Shown here: piece after piece, positions 1 to 5,197 of the stretch | How the letters are laid out: the number at the start of each line of letters is the position of its first letter | Numbering within the stretch: the stretch's first letter is position 1 | Assembly: GCA_025965815.1 (NCBI GenBank) | Contig: JAOPWF010000483.1 | Coordinates: forward strand, 1 to 5,336 | Source of the DNA: Mycobacterium sp. | Lineage (GTDB): Bacteria > Actinomycetota > Actinomycetes > Mycobacteriales > Mycobacteriaceae | Reading direction: 5' to 3' | DNA: 5,336 bases | The notes under the pieces: generated by a model | Database searches by the model: none | Told to the model about the DNA's origin: nothing | Seen by the model: the letters and a program-made list of their open reading frames with translations, nothing else | Made by a program: the position numbers and the translations under genes

Positions 1-1
1 C

Positions 2-46
2 GAAGCGGCCGATCAGGCATTGTCGTTGGTGAAGACTCCGGGCTGA
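2..46 (+). CDS. Possible 3' end of an upstream gene (partial)
   Basis: From position 2 a frame reads EAADQALSLVKTPG and stops at TGA 44-46. It uses G or C at 10 of 14 third positions and resembles an amphipathic C-terminal helix. A competing frame from position 1 ends at TAG 58-60 but uses G or C at only 10 of 19 third positions. No domain can be recognised in so short a piece, and a non-coding origin is possible. Confidence 0.25.
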   Translation, partial: EAADQALSLVKTPG

Positions 47-63
47 GTCCGGAGGAATAGATC

Positions 64-78
64 GCGCGCCGTACGCGC
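64..78 (+). terminator. GC-rich hairpin, possible weak terminator of the upstream gene
   Basis: GCGCG (64-68) pairs perfectly with CGCGC (74-78) around the five-base loop CCGTA. A mildly T-rich stretch follows (TTGAGATTTCT, 79-89) but there is no run of Ts. It lies after both possible upstream stop codons and before the glycosylase gene, where a terminator would be expected. The stem is only five base pairs, so it may also be chance in GC-rich DNA. Confidence 0.25.
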
Positions 79-105
79 TTGAGATTTCTAACCGATCGGT
101 ACAAA
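79..105 (+). promoter_or_regulatory. Candidate promoter with palindromic operator for the glycosylase-SDR pair
   Basis: TTGAGA (79-84) resembles a -35 hexamer and TACAAA (100-105) a weak -10, separated by 15 bases, which is shorter than ideal. Between and just touching them is ACCGATCGGT (91-100), a perfect 10-bp palindrome. A dyad inside a core promoter is a common place for a repressor such as a TetR-family protein to bind. The palindrome is seen directly; the promoter and the repressor are inference. The position fits a translation start at 130. Confidence 0.35.
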
Positions 106-119
106 ACTCGAAGGATGTC

Positions 120-124
120 GGAGG
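120..124 (+). promoter_or_regulatory. Shine-Dalgarno that fixes the glycosylase start
   Basis: GGAGG lies five bases before the ATG at 130. The other candidate starts are worse: the TTG at 79 has no such site, and the ATG at 115 has only AAGG directly abutting it. Codons from 79 to 129 also lack the strong G/C third-position bias seen after 130. Confidence 0.75.
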
Positions 125-129
125 ACACA

Positions 130-801
130 ATGGTGACCAAGAACGCGGGACCGGTGGTGAAGGGCCTGCCGACCACACCGAAGGTCATCACCCGGCAACT
201 GGCAGAGCAGGACCCGGTGATCGACGCCCTGATCCACAGATTCGGCTTCCCGGTATTCCCCAAGCCGACCGAAGAGCCGTTCGCGACGCTGGTGCGGGCC
301 ATCACCCAGCAGCAGATCGCGACGAGTGCCGCCCACGCGATTCACGGCCGGCTGGTCGAGGCGCTTGGCGGAGCCGTCACCGCCGAAGGGCTGACGGAGG
401 CGCCGGCCGAAGTGCTGCAGGCCGCCGGGTTGTCCGGAGCCAAAGTCGCTGCAGTCAAGGACCTTTCGGCCAAGACGGTGGATGGCACACTGCATCTGGA
501 TCCAGACCAACTGTCCCGGCTCGGTGACGAGCAGATCGTGGCGGAACTGACCTCGGTGCTGGGCATCGGGCCGTGGACCGCGGACATGTTCCTGATGTTC
601 CAGCTGCGCCGGCCCGACATCTGGCCGGTCGGGGATCTGGCGCTGCGCAAGGGAATCGCCCAGGTCTGGCAGATGCCGATACCCACCCCCAAAGAACTCG
701 CGGCGTTCGGCGAGCAGTTCCGCCCGTATCGCAGCGTCGTCGCCTGGTACGGCTACCAAGCCGCCCATGCGCCGAACACAACCACCACGAGATCACGATA
801 A
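130..801 (+). CDS. AlkA-like DNA-3-methyladenine glycosylase (HhH-GPD family)
   Basis: This 223-residue protein is predicted to be a base-excision repair glycosylase that removes alkylated purines such as 3-methyladenine by cleaving the N-glycosidic bond. Seen in the sequence: an ITQQQ segment (about residues 58-62) typical of the family, the helix-hairpin-helix turn LGIGPWTA (144-151), and the downstream VGDLALRKG, whose Asp (about 169) aligns with the catalytic Asp of E. coli AlkA. No Ada methyltransferase domain is fused to it. At 223 residues it is shorter than E. coli AlkA (about 280) and seems to lack the N-terminal non-catalytic domain, so it is close to a minimal catalytic core. The ATG at 130 was chosen for its GGAGG site. 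The SDR gene begins 11 bases after its stop, which suggests a two-gene operon. The family call is firm; the exact substrate is inferred. Confidence 0.88.
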   Translation: MVTKNAGPVVKGLPTTPKVITRQLAEQDPVIDALIHRFGFPVFPKPTEEPFATLVRAITQQQIATSAAHAIHGRLVEALGGAVTAEGLTEAPAEVLQAAGLSGAKVAAVKDLSAKTVDGTLHLDPDQLSRLGDEQIVAELTSVLGIGPWTADMFLMFQLRRPDIWPVGDLALRKGIAQVWQMPIPTPKELAAFGEQFRPYRSVVAWYGYQAAHAPNTTTTRSR

Positions 802-804
802 GGA
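800..804 (+). promoter_or_regulatory. Shine-Dalgarno of the SDR, overlapping the glycosylase stop
   Basis: AAGGA at 800-804 is eight bases before the SDR ATG at 813 and shares two bases with the TAA stop (799-801) of the glycosylase gene. This suggests that translation of the two genes was coupled. Confidence 0.65.
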
Positions 805-812
805 CGCCCATC

Positions 813-1573
813 ATGGCGCTACTCACTGGCAAGACGGCCGTCATCACGGGCGGCACCACCGGTATCGGGTTGGCCACCGCTCAGCGTTTCGTCGACGAGG
901 GTGCGCACGTCTTCATCACCGGGCGCCGCAAGCCCGAACTGGATGCCGCGGTAAAACATTTGGGCGAGCAGGCGGTCGGCGTACAAGGTGACGTCAGTAA
1001 GGCCCAGGACGTGGAACGGCTGTACTCGACGGTGGCAGACAGCGGCCGGCGCCTCGACGTGGCGTTCGCCAATGCCGCCGTCATCGACGTCGCCCCGCAT
1101 CGATGACATCACCGAGGAGCACCTCGACACGCTGCTCTCCGTCGACCTCAAGGGCGCGGTGTTCACCGTGCAGAAGGCGCTGCCGCTGCTCAATGACGGT
1201 GCGTCGGTAGTCCCCAACTCGTCCAACGTAGCCAGCCGGGGCGCTGACGGGATCGGCGTATACGCCGCGATCAAGGCCGCGTTGCGGTCGCTGGCCCGCA
1301 CCTGGGCAGGTGAGTTGCGGGACCGCAAGATCCGGGTCAACGTGGTCAGCCCCGGAGCCTTCGATACGCCGGGAATCGAGACCCTGGCCAGCCGGATCGA
1401 CCGCGGACCGAACGGCGTCGCCACCTTCAAGGAGTTTCAGGCCAACGCGACTCCACTGGGCAGGCTGGCCTATCCGGACGAGGTCGCCAAGGCGGTGCTG
1501 TTCCTGGCCTCGGATCTGAGTAGCTTCACCACCGGCGCCGAAATCCCGGTACGGCGGCATCAACCAGATCTGA
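813..1573 (+). pseudogene. Short-chain dehydrogenase/reductase, broken by two frameshifts
   Basis: This was an NAD(P)-dependent SDR oxidoreductase; the substrate cannot be told. The first frame (813-1106) carries the nucleotide-binding glycine motif TGGTTGIG (residues 12-19), GDVS and an NAG-like motif, then hits TGA at 1104-1106. The protein resumes one frame over at IDDITEEHLDTLLSV (from 1099), with an NSSNVAS segment supplying the usual Ser, the catalytic YAAIK, the VNVVSPGAFDTPG loop and SDLSSFTTGAEIPV. A second break near 1550 destroys the expected C-terminus; shifting frame restores GGINQI and a TGA at 1571-1573. Repairing one inserted and two deleted bases gives 253 residues, the normal SDR size. 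Two substitutions look degenerate: NAA for NAG and VVPNSS where a hydrophobic residue is usual. It follows the glycosylase gene by 11 bases. Either it is a decaying gene or the sequence has errors; the SDR identity itself is clear. Confidence 0.85.
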
Positions 1574-1579
1574 GCTCAG
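1570..1579. other. 10-bp palindrome holding both convergent stop codons
   Basis: CTGAGCTCAG is its own reverse complement. It contains the plus-strand TGA of the SDR (1571-1573) and, as TCA at 1576-1578, the minus-strand TGA of the PPOX gene. Two bases separate the stops, leaving no room for a conventional terminator between the convergent genes. Confidence 0.7.
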
Positions 1580-2135
1580 TACCGGACGTTGCGAAGGTTC
1601 TCCTCGCTGTAGTACTCCTCCAGCTGTGCCCTGCTCCAGTCCCATGTGTCTGGCTTCCAGGCGTCCGAGCGGAGAAGCGCCTTCGAGCAGTGGAAAAACA
1701 CCTCGTCGACGTCGATCTCCAGCGCCAGAATCGGCGTGTCTTGCACCGCCATGACTTCGAAGTACCCGGCGTCGGCCAACACCCTTGCGCGGCCATTGAT
1801 CCTGAGGGTGTCGCCGCAGCCGGGCACGAGGAAGATTGTGCCTACTTTCGCTCGCGACAACACGTTGAGGTAGCCGTCCACCCGCTTGTTGCCGAGCCGT
1901 TCGGGTCTCGCGATCGTGGTGTCGTCGATGACATGGACGAAGCCGGGCAGATCGCCTTTCGGCGAGACGTCGAGATGCCCGTCGGCATCGGTGGTTGCCA
2001 CGAATCCCAACGGGGAATGTGCCGGCCAATCGCGGCGGATGGGGCCAAACGATCGGACACCTTGTTGGCGGCGTAGTGGGTGGGGTGCCCGACGATGGCG
2101 CGCAATTCCTCAGCGGTCGGGACTTCGCGGTGCAT
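1576..2135 (-). pseudogene. FMN-dependent PPOX-type flavoprotein (MSMEG_1061/DR2398-like), broken by one frameshift
   Basis: The product resembles the pyridoxamine 5'-phosphate oxidase-like flavoproteins of the MSMEG_1061/DR2398 type, split-barrel FMN proteins of mostly unknown substrate. The N-terminal part (MHREVPTAEELRAIVGHP, then KVSDRL) is in one frame and the rest in another. Reading past the break gives PIRRDWPAHSPLGFVATTD, then DVSPKGD (about 56-62), GNKRVDGYLN (82-91), TLRINGRARV (110-119) and FFHCSKALLRSDAW (from 147), all characteristic of the family. The break is one missing base between the G and CCCC after the DRL codons, near plus-strand 2044. Repair gives 186 residues, a normal length. 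The ATG at 2135 has no clear Shine-Dalgarno; an in-frame GTG at 2150 is an alternative. It starts 40 bases after the menE stop and probably shares its transcript. The family call rests on remembered motif patterns and not on a search. Confidence 0.8.
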
Positions 2136-2151
2136 GGCTACATCATGCACC
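2129..2151 (-). repeat. 7-bp inverted repeat enclosing the PPOX start codon
   Basis: GGTGCAT (2129-2135) and ATGCACC (2145-2151) are exact reverse complements separated by nine bases. In minus-strand mRNA the ATG at 2135-2133 would sit in the 3' arm of this stem, so it could hide the start codon. Confidence 0.5.
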
Positions 2152-2174
2152 CGTCGGCATCATGCACCCGTCGG
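2141..2174. repeat. Tandem duplication of a 17-bp unit between menE and the PPOX gene
   Basis: CATCATGCACCCGTCGG occurs at 2141-2157 and again, identically, at 2158-2174, with no spacer. It ends one base from the menE stop (2176-2178) and fills most of the menE-PPOX gap. Read on the minus strand, each copy contains ATGATG. Perfect identity suggests a recent slippage or duplication event. Confidence 0.9.
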
Positions 2175-2175
2175 C

Positions 2176-3261
2176 TCACTGGCCGCCGAAGCGCTGCGCC
2201 AGCGCCCGCCGGTCCACCTTGCCGATGCCGCGGCGGGGTAGTTCGTCGAGCACGTGCAGTTCCCGGGGCGCCGCCGTCGCGTCCAGCGACAGCGCAACCT
2301 GTGCGCGCAGGTCGTCGAGCGTCGGCGGCTCCGATCCGGCGGCGACGACCACCGCCGCGGCGACCCGCTGGCCCAGCCGATCGTCGGTCAACCCGAACAC
2401 CGCGCAGTCGACCACGTCGGGATGGCCGGCAAGCGCGGCCTCGACGAGCTGAGGCAGCACCGTCAGGCCGCCGGTGCTGATCGCCTCGTCGAGCCGGCCC
2501 AGCACGCTGAGCACGCCCGACTCATCAACGACCCCAGCGTCATCGGTGCGGAACCAGCCGGGTTGGGCGAACGGGTCGGGATCCGGGCGATTGCGGTAAC
2601 CCTTCGCCAGCGTCGGCCCACCGAGGACGACGCGTTGGTCGGGGTCTATCCGCACCTCAACCCCGTCCAGCGGGACGCCGTCGTAGACACACCCACCGGC
2701 GGTCTCACTCATCCCGTAGGTGCGGACCACCGGAATCCCCGCCGCCGCAGCGGCGTCCAGTACGGCGGCGGGCGCCGGGCCGCCGCCGAGCAACACGGCG
2801 TCCAGCTCGGCCAACGCTGCCGTGGCCGCGGGGTCGAGCAGTGCCTTCGCCAGCTGCGTGGCGACCAGCGAGGCGTACCGGCGACCGGAGCCCAGTTCGG
2901 CCACGGCGGCGGGCAGCATGGCGGGGTCAAAACCCGCCGAGACATCGATCTCGACCGGAACCGTGCCGGCGAGCACGCTGCGGACCAGCACCTGCAGACC
3001 GGCGATGTGGTACGACGGCAGAGCCAGCAGCCAGGTGCCCGGGCCGCCGAGACGGTCGTGTGTCGCGGACGCGCTGGCGATCAGGGCAGGCGGGGTGAGC
3101 ATCGCACCCTTGGGCGTACCGGTCGTCCCCGATGTCGACACCACCAGCGCGACATCGTCGTCGATTTCCTCGCCGACCCGCAAAGACGTTGTCAGCAAGT
3201 CGCTTTGGCGCGGATCGTCGGCGGGTACCGGCAGCAGCGCACCCTCCCGTCCGTCCAGCAC
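2176..3261 (-). CDS. menE: o-succinylbenzoate--CoA ligase MenE
   Basis: MenE activates o-succinylbenzoate with ATP and CoA to give o-succinylbenzoyl-CoA, the substrate of MenB in menaquinone synthesis. It belongs to the ANL (acyl-CoA synthetase) superfamily. Numbering from the GTG at 3261 (361 residues), the family cores are in order: the phosphate loop STSGTTGTPKG (42-52), TYGMSE (181-186), GWFRTDD (235-241), the hinge region RLDEAISTGG (256-265) and GIGKVDR (345-351) with the C-terminal catalytic Lys at 348. The length matches M. tuberculosis MenE (about 362). The true start is uncertain: the frame stays open and strongly coding up to 3333, reading ATLRALAIPASPSALSALAA, but has no ATG, GTG or TTG there. 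The gene follows the DUF3349 gene closely in an apparent operon with pitA. Confidence 0.93.
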   Translation of the reverse strand: MLDGREGALLPVPADDPRQSDLLTTSLRVGEEIDDDVALVVSTSGTTGTPKGAMLTPPALIASASATHDRLGGPGTWLLALPSYHIAGLQVLVRSVLAGTVPVEIDVSAGFDPAMLPAAVAELGSGRRYASLVATQLAKALLDPAATAALAELDAVLLGGGPAPAAVLDAAAAAGIPVVRTYGMSETAGGCVYDGVPLDGVEVRIDPDQRVVLGGPTLAKGYRNRPDPDPFAQPGWFRTDDAGVVDESGVLSVLGRLDEAISTGGLTVLPQLVEAALAGHPDVVDCAVFGLTDDRLGQRVAAAVVVAAGSEPPTLDDLRAQVALSLDATAAPRELHVLDELPRRGIGKVDRRALAQRFGGQ

Positions 3262-3329
3262 CCCTTCCAGGGCGGCAAGCGCGGAGAGGGCCGAGGGGCT
3301 GGCCGGGATGGCGAGCGCGCGCAGGGTGG

Positions 3330-3632
3330 CTATTCGGATCCCTCGCTGTCGCGCGGGTCGTCCAGCGGCCAGCCCTTGGCGGCCAGCCGCTCCCGCACCC
3401 GCTCCACGTCCTCTGGTGACGGCAGTTGGTCAGTGATCTGGGTGATCAGGACTCCGATGTCGACGTGGTCGAACTCGCCGCGGTCGACCAGGTCCTGTGC
3501 GACGGCCTTGACCTCGTCATTGGAGAGCCGCCTGGTCAGCAGTGCCAGCAGCGGCACCCGGTCGGGTCCCGGCACACCTTCGGGGTAGCCGGCGTTCAGC
3601 CACGCAACGATCTTCCCGAGAAATCCGTTCAC
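3330..3632 (-). CDS. DUF3349 family protein, Rv0543c-like
   Basis: This 100-residue protein matches the mycobacterial DUF3349 family typified by Rv0543c; its function is not known. It begins MNGFLGKIVAWLNAGYPEGV, followed by PGPDRVPLLALLTRRLSNDE (21-40), VDIGVLITQITDQLP (57-71) and a C-terminal helix ending in KGWPLDDP. It is soluble, largely helical and acidic at the end, with no signal peptide or membrane segment. The start is GTG, with GGAAG (3645-3641) eight bases upstream. Its TAG stop lies within the possible N-terminal extension of menE, and the membrane protein gene is 62 bases upstream on the same strand. Conserved order suggests a shared transcript, but gives no direct clue to its role. 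Confidence 0.88.
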   Translation of the reverse strand: MNGFLGKIVAWLNAGYPEGVPGPDRVPLLALLTRRLSNDEVKAVAQDLVDRGEFDHVDIGVLITQITDQLPSPEDVERVRERLAAKGWPLDDPRDSEGSE

Positions 3633-3656
3633 AGCGTCAACTTCCGCACGAGGTGT

Positions 3657-3676
3657 CCCGGGCCGCGGTACCCGGG
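3657..3676. repeat. Strong GC hairpin between the membrane protein and DUF3349 genes
   Basis: CCCGGG at 3657-3662 and again at 3671-3676 can pair as a six-base-pair, all-GC stem around the eight-base loop CCGCGGTA. It lies in the 62-base gap, upstream of the DUF3349 ribosome site. No run of Ts follows on either strand, so an RNA-stability or partial attenuation element is likelier than a full terminator. Confidence 0.4.
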
Positions 3677-3694
3677 TCGACGTTGTCTGGGACT

Positions 3695-3985
3695 CTACTT
3701 GTGCTTCGCTCCGAGGATGTACATGCCGGTGTGATGGCCGATGAAGTCCCGCGCTACGAACAGCACGCCGACGATCACGGCTACCAGCACCAGGCCGAAG
3801 AGTGCCCAGCTGATGGCCAGCAAGACCGGGTTGCGCTGCGCGGTGCCGCCGTCATGCGCGACGAGCCCGACGCCTTCGGCGTTGAGCCGCACTCCGAGGG
3901 AGAACAGGGCGGGCAGCCCGGCCCCGATGATGAGGCCCACGACGATGATCTGGAGGACGGCGGTGTAGTTGAACCAGTCTTTCAC
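3695..3985 (-). CDS. Small two-helix membrane protein, Rv0544c-like
   Basis: This 96-residue protein has two clear hydrophobic segments, about residues 9-31 (AVLQIIVVGLIIGAGLPALF and following) and 54-77 (VLLAISWALFGLVLVAVIVG and following). They are joined by a polar loop (about 34-53), and the tail FIGHHTGMYILGAKHK is basic. It is predicted to be an inner-membrane protein with both ends on the same side. The start is GTG, with GAAGGG (4001-3996) ten bases upstream. It begins 30 bases after the pitA stop, which suggests cotranscription; by position it could be an accessory partner of PitA, but nothing in the sequence shows this. Function unknown. Confidence 0.85.
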   Translation of the reverse strand: MKDWFNYTAVLQIIVVGLIIGAGLPALFSLGVRLNAEGVGLVAHDGGTAQRNPVLLAISWALFGLVLVAVIVGVLFVARDFIGHHTGMYILGAKHK

Positions 3986-4015
3986 TTTTGCTTGACCCTT
4001 CGGATCGGTCGGTCG

Positions 4016-5197
4016 TCAGCGGGCGTCGGCGGGGGCGGCGGTGTCGGCGGCAGCCTTCTCGCTGGTGCTGGCGGTGAGGTTGCCTTCCCATTCGTCGTTG
4101 ACGTTCTTGGAATCGATCGGCGCCTTGTGCGACTGCAGCCAGATGGCCGCCGCGGCCGCGACCAGCAGGGTGAAACCGACGATGATGCCGGGGAAGCCGC
4201 CGATACCGTGCACCAGGAAGTACGTGAGCGCTCCGACGATGCCGGCCGCAGGCAGGGTGATGAGCCAGGCGGCGGCCATCCGGCCCGCCACGCCCCAGCG
4301 CACCTCGGCGCCGGGCTTGCCGACACCGCTGCCCAGGATGGAGCCGGTGGCGACGTGGGTGGTGGACAGCGAGTAGCCGAAGTGGCTGGACAGCAGGATG
4401 ATCGCGGCCGATGAGGTCTCGGCCGCCATGCCCTGGGGCGACTTGATCTCGACCAGTCCCTTACCCAGCGTGCGGATGACGCGCCACCCGCCGAGGTAGG
4501 TGCCCAGCGCGATGGCCGCCGCGCACGAGAAGATGACCCAGAACGGCGGGAGGGCGTCGGTCTTCTCGGCGGCGCCGTAGGAGATCAGCGCCAGGAAGAT
4601 GATGCCCATCGTCTTCTGCGCGTCGTTGGTGCCGTGCGCCAGCGAGACCAGTGACGCCGAGCCGATCTGGCCGTAACGGAAGCCCCTGTCGGTCCGGTCC
4701 TCCGGAACGCCGCGGACCGCGCGGTAGACCAGCCACGTCCCGACGCTGGCCACCGTCAATGCGATGACCGGGGCCAGCACCGCCGGAATCATCACCGTCG
4801 ACACCAGGCCCTTCCAGATCACGCCGTGGCCGCCGGCGGCGGCGATCATGGCGCCGACGATGCCGCCGATCAGGGCGTGCGACGAACTGGACGGGATGCC
4901 CAGCAGCCAGGTCAGCAGGTTCCAGACGATGCCGCCGACCAACCCGGCGAAGACGAGCTCCAGGGTTACCAGGCCCGACTGCACGAGTCCTTTGGCGATG
5001 GTCGCCGCCACAGCGGTGGACAGAAACGCGCCCACCAGGTTCAGCGACGCCGAAATGGCCACGGCCACTTTCGGTTTGAGGGCACCACTGGCGATTGATG
5101 TGGCCATCGCGTTTCCGGTGTCATGAAAGCCGTTGGTGAAGTCGAACGCAAGTGCGGTGACTACCACGATGATCAGGAGGAACAGCTGAAGGTCCAC
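4016..5197 (-). CDS. pitA: Low-affinity inorganic phosphate transporter PitA (PiT family)
   Basis: PitA is a cytoplasmic-membrane symporter that takes up phosphate, usually as a metal-phosphate complex driven by the proton gradient. The 393-residue protein is very hydrophobic, with many predicted membrane segments. It has the two homologous PiT signatures: FDFTNGFHDTGNA (18-30) in the first half and AHGTNDAQK (187-195) in the second. It also shows the paired loop motifs GIPSSSSHALIGG (100-112) and STTHVATGSILGSG (278-291). A polar, Ala-rich tail (about 356-393) follows the last helix. The GTG at 5197 puts the first helix at the N-terminus, with AGGAC (5211-5207) nine bases upstream. It is slightly shorter than the M. 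tuberculosis protein (about 417). As the first gene of the minus-strand cluster it probably sets expression of the genes through menE. Confidence 0.95.
   Translation of the reverse strand: MDLQLFLLIIVVVTALAFDFTNGFHDTGNAMATSIASGALKPKVAVAISASLNLVGAFLSTAVAATIAKGLVQSGLVTLELVFAGLVGGIVWNLLTWLLGIPSSSSHALIGGIVGAMIAAAGGHGVIWKGLVSTVMIPAVLAPVIALTVASVGTWLVYRAVRGVPEDRTDRGFRYGQIGSASLVSLAHGTNDAQKTMGIIFLALISYGAAEKTDALPPFWVIFSCAAAIALGTYLGGWRVIRTLGKGLVEIKSPQGMAAETSSAAIILLSSHFGYSLSTTHVATGSILGSGVGKPGAEVRWGVAGRMAAAWLITLPAAGIVGALTYFLVHGIGGFPGIIVGFTLLVAAAAAIWLQSHKAPIDSKNVNDEWEGNLTASTSEKAAADTAAPADAR

Noticed and set aside
34..49. Terminator from GACTC and GAGTC arms
   Set aside because: The stem is five base pairs and overlaps a possible stop codon, with no T run after it; too weak to call.
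79..129. TTG at 79 or ATG at 115 as the glycosylase start
   Set aside because: Codon bias is poor over this stretch and neither has a spaced Shine-Dalgarno, whereas GGAGG is well placed for 130.
1095..1106. Programmed frameshift in the SDR
   Set aside because: There is no slippery heptamer, a second unrelated break follows, and SDR genes are not known to use frameshifting.
988..2076. A single 362-residue protein spanning the SDR and the PPOX region
   Set aside because: Only the part from about 1099 to 1548 is SDR sequence. The start and the long tail are read in the wrong frame; the tail is antisense to the PPOX gene.
2141..2174. CRISPR-like repeat
   Set aside because: There are only two 17-bp copies with no spacer between them and no cas genes; it is a simple tandem duplication.
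2254..3588. Long plus-strand open frame of 444 codons opposite menE
   Set aside because: It is antisense to menE and the DUF3349 gene, which have clear family motifs. The translation is rich in Arg, Gly and His with no recognisable domain, as expected for the shadow of a high-GC gene.
3542..4414. Plus-strand open frame of 290 codons opposite pitA and the membrane protein gene
   Set aside because: Low-complexity Asp/Gly/Arg-rich translation across two real genes and their gap; no motif or ribosome site supports it.
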